Origin: Archaeoglobaceae archaeon
GTDB lineage: Archaea; Halobacteriota; Archaeoglobi; Archaeoglobales; Archaeoglobaceae
Length of the DNA stretch: 64,000 nt
Assembly (NCBI GenBank): GCA_038734275.1
Contig: JAVYOO010000001.1
Coordinates: forward strand, 372,001 to 436,000
Direction of reading: 5' to 3'
Shown here: piece by piece, positions 42,021 to 51,266 of the stretch
Position numbering within the stretch: the stretch's first letter is position 1
How the letters are laid out: every line of letters starts with the position of its first letter
Position numbers and translations under genes: made by a program
Notes under the pieces: generated by a model
The model's database searches: none
Seen by the model: only the letters and a program-made list of their open reading frames with translations
What the model was told of the DNA's origin: nothing

Positions 42021-43184
42021 CTATGATGCAGAGACAATCTTTATCACATCGTTGTGCTTTAGCTCATGGTCTTCCGCTATTCTCATCTTCTTCCTAGCAT
42101 CCAGACCGTAAATGAAACTCTTGCCAATGTCTGTGTGGATTTTGTAGGCCAATTCCCTCGCAGTGGTACCCTTTTTTACAAGAAAGGCATCAGGCAAAAC
42201 ATTACCCTTTGAATCAGTGAACTTGCGCTCATCTTCGACAGGATAAACAACTATGTATCCAAGAACATCTAAAACTAATTTGTTTATTGCATCCTGAACA
42301 CCTGTGCTCCTGTATTCCAGAAGGAAGTCCCTAATTTTTTCGAGAGCCTTTTTCTGTTTCTCGTTTAGATCCTTCAAGATCTTAAAATCACCGTCTCCGG
42401 GTAAATACTTTATATATCCTGCTTTCGCAGCAGTTCTAAGTGTTAGCTCATAATTGGCCGAAGTTGGAATTGTAAGATTATCAAATTCCTTTAGTCTTTT
42501 TATTAGCTCTTTTGGAGCTTTATCCGCTTTATTCGCTGCGATGACCATCTTTAATCTTCTTACTCTTAGTTCCCTTGCTATAAGCCTTAATTCATCGTCC
42601 TTTATTTTCTGTATGTCCTCAAAGCCCCTAAAAGCTTCCTTCACCATTATCTCATCAAATCCAAGCCCTGAGAGAGGTTCGAGAATGAATTTAGCTGTGT
42701 CTTTCTTTTCAGCCTTTGCCTTTCTAACGACCTTATCCCAGTTACGCTTTAAAATTCCAAAAATCCACATGTCGAGCTCATTTAGAAGGAATTTCACATC
42801 CTCAACAGGGTCTCTTTCTCCCACTCCAATTTCGTTTCCATTTTCATCCGTCGAACCTGAAGCGTCAACGACATGAATAATTGCCTCACTCTGTCTTAAA
42901 TCGTCCAAGAACTCATTTCCCAAACCTTTTCCCTTGTGCGCATCGGGAACAAGTCCGGCGACATCAATTAGCTTAACTGGAATAAATCTCCAGCCATCTA
43001 CGCACTTTCCACAATTCACACCAAGCTCTTCACACACGCACTTTACACGAACATAGGCTACTCCAATATTTGGTTTTATGGTGGTAAACGGATAATTCGC
43101 AATCTCTGCATCTGCAAGCGTTGCGGACTTGAAAAAAGTAGACTTGCCGGCATTTGGTTTACCGGCAATACCTATTTCGATCAT
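42021..43184 (-). CDS. ychF: Obg-like GTPase/ATPase YchF with TGS domain
   Basis: The 387-residue P-loop protein has Walker A GKPNAGKSTFF, switch region YPFTTIKPNIGVAYV, G3 IDVAGLVPDAHKGKGLGNEFL, G4 NKAD and a C-terminal TGS domain (FLVKKGTTARELAYKIHTDIG). It matches archaeal members of the YchF/OLA1-related group, linked to ribosome or translation control. The Cys-rich insert (VKCVCEELGVNCGKCVDGWRF) is typical of archaeal versions. Its start overlaps the upstream 90-residue gene by ATGA. Confidence 0.92.
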   Translation of the reverse strand: MIEIGIAGKPNAGKSTFFKSATLADAEIANYPFTTIKPNIGVAYVRVKCVCEELGVNCGKCVDGWRFIPVKLIDVAGLVPDAHKGKGLGNEFLDDLRQSEAIIHVVDASGSTDENGNEIGVGERDPVEDVKFLLNELDMWIFGILKRNWDKVVRKAKAEKKDTAKFILEPLSGLGFDEIMVKEAFRGFEDIQKIKDDELRLIARELRVRRLKMVIAANKADKAPKELIKRLKEFDNLTIPTSANYELTLRTAAKAGYIKYLPGDGDFKILKDLNEKQKKALEKIRDFLLEYRSTGVQDAINKLVLDVLGYIVVYPVEDERKFTDSKGNVLPDAFLVKKGTTARELAYKIHTDIGKSFIYGLDARKKMRIAEDHELKHNDVIKIVSAS

Positions 43185-43453
43185 AACAACCCCCTTGACT
43201 CGTATTCTCCCCTCTTTCTCTTGTTAATCATACTCTGAAGCAATGCACGATTATTTTTTAAAAAAGAAGCATATTCTTTACTTAGCTCGCCAATTCTTTC
43301 AAAATAGCTTATGATTTCAATAGCCTCCTCTACACATTTGCACACTTCGAGATGGTCGAATACAGTCGGAATGACCCTATCTCCCATCTCCTGATACAGG
43401 TTCGGAAACATCTTTTTGAACTTCTCCTTCTCCCACTCCAAATTCCTCACCAA
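43181..43453 (-). CDS. Small conserved archaeal protein, probably DUF2095
   Basis: The 90-residue frame contains KFKKMFPNLYQEMGDRVIP and VEEAIEIISYFERIGELSKEYASFLKNN, which resemble DUF2095 of archaea as I recall it; the function is unknown. The start is unclear: the frame opens with TTG/GTG at 43453/43450, overlapping the upstream gene by 77 bases. An ATG at 43411 with GGAG-type sequence before it would shorten the overlap to 35 bases. It is coupled to ychF downstream by a 4-base overlap, hinting at a translation-related role. Confidence 0.65.
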   Translation of the reverse strand: MVRNLEWEKEKFKKMFPNLYQEMGDRVIPTVFDHLEVCKCVEEAIEIISYFERIGELSKEYASFLKNNRALLQSMINKRKRGEYESRGLL

Positions 43454-44267
43454 GATCTGTCTTCAGTTCTATTTTGTCCTTTATCCAGACCCCTTCTCTT
43501 GCGATTATTCCTCCCTCTACAATACAACCTTTTTCCATATAAACCCTATCCCCTCTTACGTGAGTTCCAATCCTCGAAGAGTTAATCAGGTAAACAGTTC
43601 TACCATCAATCGAACCATGAACTATGCTGCCGTCCACGATCACCTCTCTGCCCCTTATACCTCCAATTATCTCGCTCCCACCAACATAGATATCCCTTGC
43701 TTTCAGTGTTCCAAGCAATCTGCTATCGAAAACATCTGCATTTTTTGTTGTGATTATCTTATCAACTCCTACAGAACACTTTTCGGGCAAAATGATCGCG
43801 GGTTCCATTTCAACGTCTTCTATAAGCTTAAAAACCTCTTCAAGTCTGCCAAGTCTGAAAAGGAGCATTATATAAAGCAATAAAAAGAAAATGACCGATG
43901 CTGGATTCTGAATCGTTATCAAACCTCTTGCCTCAAAGCCGTTCTTAATTCTAACGTTTCTACCAATTTCAAGATCCCCATAAACCGTTAGCTTACCATC
44001 GATTCCCGCAAACTCCCCTATGTATGCGTCTCCTTTTGAAATAAGGTTTCCTCCTATTGTGCTGAAAGAGTCGATTCTTACTTCCTCTCCAATAACATCT
44101 CCGCCAATGTGCACTCGCTCTCCAGCAACAACTCTTTTGGCAAGAATTCCGTAATCAACCCTTGAATTCTGACCGATCAAAACATCGCCATCTGCAACTA
44201 TGGTTCTCTCTTCGAATTTAGCCTTTCTAATAAGCATCTTTTCGAGCATTTGCTGTTGCTTGTTCAA
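43377..44267 (-). CDS. Bactofilin-like/left-handed beta-helix polymer-forming membrane protein
   Basis: The 296-residue protein is made of short repeating beta units rich in Gly, Ile and Val (DGDVLIGQNSRVDYGILAKR, then VIGEEVRIDSFSTIGGNLIS), as in bactofilins and hexapeptide-repeat proteins. A single hydrophobic helix (ASVIFFLLLYIMLLFRLG, about 133-150) splits the beta-helix into two arms, which is unusual. It may be a polymer-forming cytoskeletal or envelope protein. Acyltransferase activity is not supported by any visible catalytic motif. It is the first gene of a three-gene group with the DUF2095-like protein and ychF. Confidence 0.65.
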   Translation of the reverse strand: MNKQQQMLEKMLIRKAKFEERTIVADGDVLIGQNSRVDYGILAKRVVAGERVHIGGDVIGEEVRIDSFSTIGGNLISKGDAYIGEFAGIDGKLTVYGDLEIGRNVRIKNGFEARGLITIQNPASVIFFLLLYIMLLFRLGRLEEVFKLIEDVEMEPAIILPEKCSVGVDKIITTKNADVFDSRLLGTLKARDIYVGGSEIIGGIRGREVIVDGSIVHGSIDGRTVYLINSSRIGTHVRGDRVYMEKGCIVEGGIIAREGVWIKDKIELKTDLGEEFGVGEGEVQKDVSEPVSGDGR

Positions 44268-44411
44268 ACTTTTAAAAAACTTTGCTATGGTCTCTGTTGG
44301 ATTTGAATTTTATTCGCAACTTAAATCTAAAAGGACCCATTAAAAGCTTGCGATTTCCAGTCAAGTCGCACAAAGGAAATAATCAAAAATTTTAAATATT
44401 TTCAATACCTA

Positions 44412-45782
44412 ATGCCAAATATGGCTTCAATAAGCGATTGTAGTGTTTATCTGCCAGTCTGGAAGCTTAAACGAGACGAAATCGCAAAAGCCACTGGGCT
44501 TCCTTCGCTTGGTGGCGAAAAATCGGTTGCACACTGGGATGAAGACAGCATAACGATGGCTGTCGAAGCGGGTAGAATGCTTAAGGGTAGCTTCGACGCT
44601 TTGCTTTTTGCCTCTACTTCTTCCCCATTCAGAATTAAGCAGTCCGCAAGCATAGTTGCTTCAGCTCTCGATCTTGAGAACGTTTTCACAATGGACTTTT
44701 CCAACAGCTTTAGAGCTTCCACGAGTGCACTAATAACTGCAAATGAACTCGTGGATTCTGGAAAATTCGAAAGAATTCTAGTTGTCTCTGCGGATTGCAT
44801 TCCTATAAAGCCTGGAAACATCTACGAGCAATTCTACGGCGATGGTGCGGTTGCGATTACCGTTGAAAAGGAAGGAGTTGCAAAAATCATCGGCTACAAC
44901 TCCCACTCACAGCCATTGCCAGGAGCGTGGATGCTGAAAGATGAGATCATGAGCTATGACATGCGTCTCGATGCAATGTTCGGCTACGCTTCAAGCATCC
45001 AAAGATCAGCTATGTCTTTGTTGGGAAAGCTTGGAATGAGTCCTATGGATTTTGACAGAATTGTCGCCTCTGCTCCAGATCCGAAGAGCTACGAAGGATT
45101 GCTAAAAGCAGTTGGAGCAAAGCCTGAAGAGTTCTACTTCAGAAGCACCGGTATTCTTGGAACCGCACATCCTTTCCTTTTGCTCGCCTCACAACTCGAA
45201 AAAAAGGGCAGAATTTTGCTTGGTGGCTATGGTGAGGGTGCGGATGTGATTGCAATTGAGATAAATGAATCCCTCCAGACAAACCTTGGTAAAATGCTCG
45301 AAAGCAGAAAAGAGATCAGCTACAGTGAGTATTTATACAATAAAGGCTTCATAGCAAACCGAGATGCTCCCGACAGACCTCCGATTACTAAGCTGTGGAG
45401 AGAAGAAAAATCTGTGATCAGATTTTATGGAATGAAATGCAATAACTGTGGAACAATTAGCTACCCGATTAACAGATGTTGCGTTGAATGTGGAGCCAAG
45501 GATAACTACGAAGAGGTAAAGCTTGGCTACAGAGGGAAGATTTACACCTTCACGATCGATTACCTTGTATCTCCCGGAAATTACGTTGGTGACGGGGCAC
45601 ATCCTCACTGCGTTGCAGTCGTTGATTTGGAAGGTGGAGGGAGAGTTTTATTCGAAATCACCGACACGCTAACGGACTTCAAAGGGATAGAATGCGATGC
45701 AGAGGTTGAGAGAACTTTCCGCCTGCTTTTCGAGAAGAACAACTTCAGATATTATGGCTGGAAAGCAAGATTGGCGAGGTGA
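44412..45782 (+). CDS. HMG-CoA synthase-like protein fused to DUF35 (zinc ribbon/OB fold), catalytic triad missing
   Basis: The 456-residue protein has an N-terminal thiolase-fold domain like archaeal HMG-CoA synthase (about 1-310) and a C-terminal DUF35 part: zinc ribbon CNNCGTISYPINRCCVECG, then an OB fold. Aligning TMDFSNSFRASTSALITA with the usual ADFEFACKAGTAAL places Phe100 where the nucleophilic Cys should be. The Glu position is Thr69 (ASTSSP) and no catalytic His is seen. It may be a non-catalytic partner of the thiolase encoded 4 bases downstream, with DUF35 positioning the CoA substrate. Start ATG 44412, or 44421 three codons later. Confidence 0.82.
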   Translation: MPNMASISDCSVYLPVWKLKRDEIAKATGLPSLGGEKSVAHWDEDSITMAVEAGRMLKGSFDALLFASTSSPFRIKQSASIVASALDLENVFTMDFSNSFRASTSALITANELVDSGKFERILVVSADCIPIKPGNIYEQFYGDGAVAITVEKEGVAKIIGYNSHSQPLPGAWMLKDEIMSYDMRLDAMFGYASSIQRSAMSLLGKLGMSPMDFDRIVASAPDPKSYEGLLKAVGAKPEEFYFRSTGILGTAHPFLLLASQLEKKGRILLGGYGEGADVIAIEINESLQTNLGKMLESRKEISYSEYLYNKGFIANRDAPDRPPITKLWREEKSVIRFYGMKCNNCGTISYPINRCCVECGAKDNYEEVKLGYRGKIYTFTIDYLVSPGNYVGDGAHPHCVAVVDLEGGGRVLFEITDTLTDFKGIECDAEVERTFRLLFEKNNFRYYGWKARLAR

Positions 45783-45786
45783 GATT

Positions 45787-46932
45787 ATGGAAGTTGCGAT
45801 TATTGGTTGTGGGGTAACGAAATTCGGACACATCTGGGATAAAGATCACGACGATCTACTTGTCGAGGCAGTTTATGATGCGCTTCGCGATGCAAATCTC
45901 GAAATGAAGGACATCGATGCAGTGTGGTGCGGAACCTTTTACCCGTTCACTGGAATAAGCGGAAACGTTTTCAGCGATTCCCTGAAATTCTTTGGAAAAC
46001 CAATAAGCAGAGTTGAAAACTACTGCGCCACTGGAATGGACAATGTCCGCAACGCCTGTTTTGCGGTTGCAAGCGGTGCTTACGACATTGTAATCGCTTC
46101 GGGTGTTGAAAAGCTGATAGATGCAGGAAGTAGAGGAATACCGCCAATAGAGGGAATTTTCAGCATCGGAATGCCAGCTGTTAGCGCTCCGGGAATGTTT
46201 GCTCTCGCCGCAAATCGAGCTTTCAAGGAATGGGGCTGGAATAGAGAGGATTTGGCTCTCGTTGCTGTAAAGAACCACTACAATGGCGCAAGACATCCAA
46301 AGGCACACTTCAGAAAGGAAGTGACAGTTGAAGAAGTCCTAAAGGCACCAATGGTTGCCTATCCCTTGGGAGTTTATGACTGCAGTGCGGTAAGCGATGG
46401 TGCTGCTGCAGTTGTGCTTACAAGACCGGAAATTGCAAAAAAGCTCGGGTGCGATTACGCTGTGATTAAGGCAATTGGAATGGCTGTCGAGACTATGCAT
46501 CCATGGCATCGCCCCTCCGAGAGCTTTTTAAGCTTTCCAGCAACAGTAAAGGCTGCAAAGATGGCTTACAAAATGGCTGGAATTGAGAATCCAAGAAAAC
46601 AGCTTGACTTTGGAATCGTGCATGACTGCTTCACGATCACTGAGCTGATAAACTACCAAGACATGCTTCTCTGCAAACCCGGTGAAGGGGCAAAGCTGAT
46701 AAGAGAGGGGATAACTGCGATCGATGGCGACTTCCCGATTAATCCAGACGGGGGTCTAAAATCCTTTGGGCATCCAATTGCTGCAAGTGGTGTCAGGATG
46801 ATCTCGGAGCTCGCAAAACAGGTTCTCGGCAAGGCAGAAGGTTTGCAGGTTAAAGATGCAGAAGCGGGATTTGCTCACAATCTTGGCGGTCCTTATTCGG
46901 TTGCAACCGTTGCAATTGTATCAAAACCATAA
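45787..46932 (+). CDS. SCP2-type thiolase
   Basis: This 381-residue thiolase of the SCP2/archaeal type has the nucleophile in ENYCATGMDNV, HDCFTITELI, and SFGHPIAASGVR. A final HNLGGPYSV replaces the classical second Cys motif. It probably acts with the HMGCS-like/DUF35 protein just upstream on an acyl-CoA not yet known. The start ATG 45787 follows GAGGTGA; longer frames upstream overlap the preceding gene. Confidence 0.9.
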   Translation: MEVAIIGCGVTKFGHIWDKDHDDLLVEAVYDALRDANLEMKDIDAVWCGTFYPFTGISGNVFSDSLKFFGKPISRVENYCATGMDNVRNACFAVASGAYDIVIASGVEKLIDAGSRGIPPIEGIFSIGMPAVSAPGMFALAANRAFKEWGWNREDLALVAVKNHYNGARHPKAHFRKEVTVEEVLKAPMVAYPLGVYDCSAVSDGAAAVVLTRPEIAKKLGCDYAVIKAIGMAVETMHPWHRPSESFLSFPATVKAAKMAYKMAGIENPRKQLDFGIVHDCFTITELINYQDMLLCKPGEGAKLIREGITAIDGDFPINPDGGLKSFGHPIAASGVRMISELAKQVLGKAEGLQVKDAEAGFAHNLGGPYSVATVAIVSKP

Positions 46933-46953
46933 AAATATTTAATTTTTAAATTT

Positions 46954-47556
46954 TCACTCTGAATAAACAACCAGCATTACATCATCGTCATTTGCAAGGT
47001 CATCAGGCGATACGCTGTTTCCGTATTTCCAGCTCCAAGCAGGTGTGTGATCCAAATCCAGACCGCCAGAAACCAGATACGATGCCCATATGAGCTCGCT
47101 ACAGTAATAGCTATCTCCTTCGATTTCCTTTCCTCCTATATAGGTTATCCATTTGAAGTCATAAGGCAAGCCCAATTTGCTCATAGCCCACTCTATTGCC
47201 CTCTGCTTTACTGAATCTGGAGCATTAACTCTGTAAACCGCTACCGAATCCGCGTTTCTTACCATATCAACGGAAACTACTCTTACTCCGTCAATCCACG
47301 CTTCTATCATCTTTCCGTTGCCAATGAACATCGATGCATGATGCCAGTCTCCGAACAGGCTCATGAATGGGCTTATAAGCGCTCCAGTGCATCCACGACA
47401 GACTATAATGTCTCCCGGCTCAAGCTTGCTCAAATCGATCTCGTTGCCATTGCCAGCCCATTCCTTTGGAAACGCTATGAACAAAGCATAGGCGAGATAA
47501 AGCCCTAAGAAAACAAGCACAATCACTAACGCAAGCAAAACCTTCCGCAATTTCAT
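46954..47556 (-). CDS. Membrane-anchored permuted papain-like (YiiX/C92) amidase or peptidase
   Basis: The 200-residue protein has one N-terminal transmembrane helix (VLLALVIVLVFLGLYLAYALF) and an extracellular domain of the permuted NlpC/P60 type. LEPGDIIVCRG, then the catalytic His region HHASMFIGNGKMIEAW, come before the catalytic Cys region YYCSELIWASYLVSG, the reversed order that marks the YiiX group. Such enzymes cleave amide or ester bonds of peptides or lipids. There is no functional link to its neighbours. It lies convergent to the thiolase and downstream of the fused dehydrogenase gene. Confidence 0.8.
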   Translation of the reverse strand: MKLRKVLLALVIVLVFLGLYLAYALFIAFPKEWAGNGNEIDLSKLEPGDIIVCRGCTGALISPFMSLFGDWHHASMFIGNGKMIEAWIDGVRVVSVDMVRNADSVAVYRVNAPDSVKQRAIEWAMSKLGLPYDFKWITYIGGKEIEGDSYYCSELIWASYLVSGGLDLDHTPAWSWKYGNSVSPDDLANDDDVMLVVYSE

Positions 47557-47598
47557 GCTTCAGATTGAATAGCATTAAATATAAAAAATTTTTGAAAA

Positions 47599-49524
47599 TC
47601 ACCTTCCAGTCCAAGATGGGCGTCTTCTCTGCACGAAAGCCCTCATTCCCTCTGCAAAATCTTCAGTGGGTATCAGCTCGGTTATCTCGTGCAATCCCTT
47701 TTCAACAACAAATCTGAAGATGTCTCTGTAAACCCTCGAAGTCTCCTTTATTGCCCTCGCAGAGAGTGGGGCAAGCCTTGTGATCTTGTTTACAAATTCC
47801 ACACCAGTAATTTCAAGCTGGTCTTTCGAAACTATCACATCAACGATTCCCAACTGCTTCGCCTCTTCAGCATCCATTTGATCTCCAGTTAGGCAGTATC
47901 TCATCATCAGCCTTCCAATGACAGCCAAGCCAAGCGATGAAGCTATCGGCGGAATTGCTCCTATCAAACCCTCTGGCACCGAGAAGGACGCGTCTTCGCT
48001 TGCAATTACTATATCAAATGCCAGATTAAGCTCCAAACCTCCACCAAAGGCTATTCCATTGACAAGAGAAATTATCGGTTTTTTATAATTTGCAATTGTG
48101 TTAAGCAGTGGGACTGCAACGTTCGTGAAGAAAACCTTTCCGTCCATAAAGCCTTTCCAAGAACCCATAACCGCAATATCGTCTCCAGCGCAGAATGCTC
48201 TTCCTTTTCCTGTTATCACGACAGCCCTAACGTCTGGATCTTTTTCAGCTTGAATAAAAGCCTCGTTTAGCCCTTTCCACATATCCTCGTTGAGTGCATT
48301 CAGCTTCTCTGGACGATTCATTGTAATCATAACGTAATTGTCCCTTTTCTCATAAATAACTGGTCCAAACTCCTTTTTTTCGTATTTCCACTTGTAGAAT
48401 CCCTCTCCCGTCTTCTTTCCAAGTTTTCCTTCGGAAACCATCTTCGAAATTAGCGGATCAACGCCTTTGGCTTCAAGAACTTTTAAAACGTCGTCAATTC
48501 CGAAATCATCCGCCATTTCAAGTATTCCCTTAGGATAAGCCATTCCAAAAACCATTGCCTTGTCTACGCTTTCTTTGCTTGCTACTCCATTTCTTATAAG
48601 CCATGCCGCTTCGTTTACACCCGAAGCTAACAGTATTAGGGGGTTTAACCTGTAAGCAAACTTCGGCAATATCTTTGCCCTGCTATAGAACCCTTCGTAT
48701 TCATAAAATCCCCTGCCCGTTTTCATTCCAAGCCTATTCTCTTCTATCATCTTCTTCACGGTTTCAGGAACCTCTACATCCATTCCCCTGTTGCGAAGCT
48801 CCTTAATAACGTTGTAAAGCACATCTACTCCGCTGAAGTCAACTACTTCAAGAAGACCCATCGGCATTCCGATTCTATACTTCACAACCGCATCGATTTC
48901 TTCAGGCTTATATCCCTCCTCCAAAAGCCTAACAGCTTCGTTAAAAACCCTAACATTAATTCTGTTAACCACAAAGCCCGGAACATCTTTCTCAACGATT
49001 ATGTAGTCCATTCCTATGGACTTTGCAAATTCCACCGCCTTTTTCAGCGTTTCATCGTTTGTCCTTTCGCCCTTCACAATTTCCAAGAATCGGATAAGAA
49101 CTGGTGGATTGAAGAAGTGAAGCCCTATAACTTTTTCCTGTCTTTTTGTGGCTGAAGCTATGTCAGAAATCGGAATCGTCGAAGTATTTGTCGCAAGAAT
49201 TACATCTGGCTTGCAGTTTTCATCAAGCGTCTTAAATATCTCTTTCTTAACCTCTGTTTTCTCAACAACCGCTTCGATTACAAGATCCGCATCTTTCGAT
49301 ACCTCAACTAAATTTGTGGTCGTCTTTATTCTACTAATTACATCCATCGCACCTTTTAAAGCTCCTCTTTCCTCAAGCTTTTTCAGACTCCAGCCAATTT
49401 TCATCCTTGCAGACTCCAATGCCTCCTCTGAAACATCGACCAAATCAACTTCGAAGCCAGCGGTTGCACAAACAGTGGCAATTCCATGACCCATCGTTCC
49501 CGCTCCAACAACCAAAACCCTCAT
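47599..49524 (-). CDS. Fused 3-hydroxyacyl-CoA dehydrogenase/enoyl-CoA hydratase (first paralogue)
   Basis: The 641-residue bifunctional enzyme carries the dehydrogenase first: NAD site VLVVGAGTMGHGIA, catalytic HFFNPP, VNRINVRVFNEA and two C-terminal dehydrogenase domains ending GRGFYEYE and GEGFYKWK. The enoyl-CoA hydratase half follows, with FCAGDDIAV, GGGLELNLAFDI and SVPEGLIGA holding the two catalytic Glu. This domain order is the reverse of bacterial FadB and is the archaeal form. It performs beta-oxidation steps two and three. Its start is 13 bases from the downstream end of the acyl-CoA ligase gene, so they form an operon. Confidence 0.93.
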   Translation of the reverse strand: MRVLVVGAGTMGHGIATVCATAGFEVDLVDVSEEALESARMKIGWSLKKLEERGALKGAMDVISRIKTTTNLVEVSKDADLVIEAVVEKTEVKKEIFKTLDENCKPDVILATNTSTIPISDIASATKRQEKVIGLHFFNPPVLIRFLEIVKGERTNDETLKKAVEFAKSIGMDYIIVEKDVPGFVVNRINVRVFNEAVRLLEEGYKPEEIDAVVKYRIGMPMGLLEVVDFSGVDVLYNVIKELRNRGMDVEVPETVKKMIEENRLGMKTGRGFYEYEGFYSRAKILPKFAYRLNPLILLASGVNEAAWLIRNGVASKESVDKAMVFGMAYPKGILEMADDFGIDDVLKVLEAKGVDPLISKMVSEGKLGKKTGEGFYKWKYEKKEFGPVIYEKRDNYVMITMNRPEKLNALNEDMWKGLNEAFIQAEKDPDVRAVVITGKGRAFCAGDDIAVMGSWKGFMDGKVFFTNVAVPLLNTIANYKKPIISLVNGIAFGGGLELNLAFDIVIASEDASFSVPEGLIGAIPPIASSLGLAVIGRLMMRYCLTGDQMDAEEAKQLGIVDVIVSKDQLEITGVEFVNKITRLAPLSARAIKETSRVYRDIFRFVVEKGLHEITELIPTEDFAEGMRAFVQRRRPSWTGR

Positions 49525-49537
49525 ACTATCCCCTTTA

Positions 49538-51178
49538 TTACTTGGAGTAATAGTCTTTATACATTTCTCTCAGCATTCTCTTGCTGAATTTTCCAACGCT
49601 CGTCTTCGGTATTTCGTCGACAAAGATTATTTCATCTGGTATCTGCCATTTTGCAAATCTTTTTGCAAGATGCTCTCTAATTTCCTCTTTCGTTATGCTC
49701 TCTTTGAACTCTGCCTTTGGCACCACAATCGCTAACGGTCTTTCCTGCCACTTAGGATGCGGAACTCCAATTACACAGGCTTCAAAGACTTTTGGGTGTG
49801 CCATGATGTGGTTTTCGAGATCAACACTGCTTATCCACTCACCACCACTTTTTATTAGATCCTTGAACCTGTCTACGATTTTTATATATCCATTGGGATC
49901 TATTGTCGCCGCATCTCCGCTTTTCCACCATTTGCCCGTCTCATCCTCCAAGAAGGACTCAAAAGTCCTCGGATCCTTGTAGTATTCTCCAGTTACCCAC
50001 AATCCCTTGATGCAAAGCTCCCCGATCGTTTTTCCATCCCAGGGTAGCTCTCTACCACTCTCATCTACAATTTTAACATCGGTGCCAAATATCGGGACTC
50101 CCTGTTTTCTTCTGATCTCCCATCTATCATCCTCGCCCAGTTCTTCAAGTTCTGGCTTTAAGAAGTTGTAGCAAACGAGTGGAGTAGTTTCTGTTGCACC
50201 ATAGGCATGAATTATTTCGATGCCAAACTCCTTTAAACCCTTCATCATCGCAACTGGTGGTTCCGTGGCACCGCTAAATGCCCTTAGATAAAATTTAGGC
50301 TTCTCTTCAAGCTTTTGCAGATAATTAAGCATTGGTAAAAATATTGCTGGAGCTCCAGCGGTCACAGTAACTTTTTCGCTTATAAGAAGATCCACTAACG
50401 GCTTCAAATCATCAAGCATGAATCGCCCCGGAAATACTATCTTACCACCTGCAATCGTGGCAGCGAAGAATCCGCCCCAGCCCTGAGCGTGAAACATTGG
50501 GACTATCTGCATGAAAACATCACTCTTGTTGATGTTTAGAGCTGTTAGAATTGCAAAAGAGTGCAGAACAATTGATCTATGAGAGTAATAAACTCCTTTC
50601 GGCTTACCCGTGGTGCCAGAAGTGTAGCATGCGGAATACGCGGATCTCTCGTCGATCACAGGAAAATCGTATCTGTCATCCTGCTCCTTCAGCAGATCCT
50701 CATAGCTGAACGTCTCGAAGAATGTTTCTGGTGGCTTTCCATCGCTCATAACCACAAATTTCGCCTTAACTGCATCGAGCAAGGGTATCACGAGCGGAAG
50801 CAGAGATTCATCAACAAAGATGAGCTTTGCTCCGCTGTGCTTCGCAACATAAGCCATTTCCTCAGGATGGAGCCTCAAATTCATCTGCAATAAAACCGCT
50901 CCGATTCCTGGAATTCCAAAGTAAAGCTCATAGAATCTGTGCGTGTTCCAGCTGAGAACTCCTACTCTGTCACCAACCTTTACACCCAAACTTTCGAGAG
51001 CATTTGCAAGCCTTGAAACTCTCTTAAAAGCTTCTGCATAATTGTATCTAAACATTGAGCCATCCAAACGCTTTGAAGCTATTTCTCTGTTCGGAAAGAA
51101 CTTTGCAGCATACTTCAGCATGTCTATCACGTTCAACTGCTCATCCATCATTGTTGACGGAAAACCCCTGACAATCAT
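49538..51178 (-). CDS. Medium/long-chain acyl-CoA ligase (AlkK/FadD-like)
   Basis: This 546-residue ANL-superfamily ligase has YTSGTTGKPKGVYYSHRS, HAYGATETTPLVC, WWKSGDAATIDPNGYIKIVDRFKDLIKSGGEWIS and C-terminal PKTSVGKFSKRML. It resembles AlkK-type fatty-acid ligases and would feed the fused dehydrogenase/hydratase gene co-transcribed downstream. GGTGAGAAT precedes the ATG. A TATA-like GTTTATAAAT (51208-51219) and a perfect palindrome (51190-51206) lie upstream. Confidence 0.92.
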   Translation of the reverse strand: MIVRGFPSTMMDEQLNVIDMLKYAAKFFPNREIASKRLDGSMFRYNYAEAFKRVSRLANALESLGVKVGDRVGVLSWNTHRFYELYFGIPGIGAVLLQMNLRLHPEEMAYVAKHSGAKLIFVDESLLPLVIPLLDAVKAKFVVMSDGKPPETFFETFSYEDLLKEQDDRYDFPVIDERSAYSACYTSGTTGKPKGVYYSHRSIVLHSFAILTALNINKSDVFMQIVPMFHAQGWGGFFAATIAGGKIVFPGRFMLDDLKPLVDLLISEKVTVTAGAPAIFLPMLNYLQKLEEKPKFYLRAFSGATEPPVAMMKGLKEFGIEIIHAYGATETTPLVCYNFLKPELEELGEDDRWEIRRKQGVPIFGTDVKIVDESGRELPWDGKTIGELCIKGLWVTGEYYKDPRTFESFLEDETGKWWKSGDAATIDPNGYIKIVDRFKDLIKSGGEWISSVDLENHIMAHPKVFEACVIGVPHPKWQERPLAIVVPKAEFKESITKEEIREHLAKRFAKWQIPDEIIFVDEIPKTSVGKFSKRMLREMYKDYYSK

Positions 51179-51189
51179 ATTCTCACCGA

Positions 51190-51206
51190 AAAATTATTGT
51201 AATTTT
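51190..51206. promoter_or_regulatory. 17-bp perfect palindrome in the ligase/acyl-CoA dehydrogenase divergent promoter
   Basis: AAAATTA-TTG-TAATTTT is a perfect dyad with 7-base arms. It lies just downstream of the minus-strand TATA box (51208-51219), near the expected start of transcription of the ligase gene, where a repressor could act. It contains the core ATTGTAAT seen in two other promoters here. Confidence 0.4.
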
Positions 51207-51266
51207 CATTTATAAACTTTTTGAGAATGCAAAAAATTTTTATACTATAAAATAATTATTTTATGT

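Noticed and set aside
42005-42030. C box-like ATGATGA near the ychF end
   Set aside because: No D' or D box (CTGA) follows at guide-RNA spacing, so it is not a C/D box RNA.
51179-51228. Inverted repeat ATTCTCA/TGAGAAT around the ligase promoter
   Set aside because: The arms are 36 bases apart with no clear structure between them, and one arm overlaps the start codon region. The inner palindrome is the better candidate.
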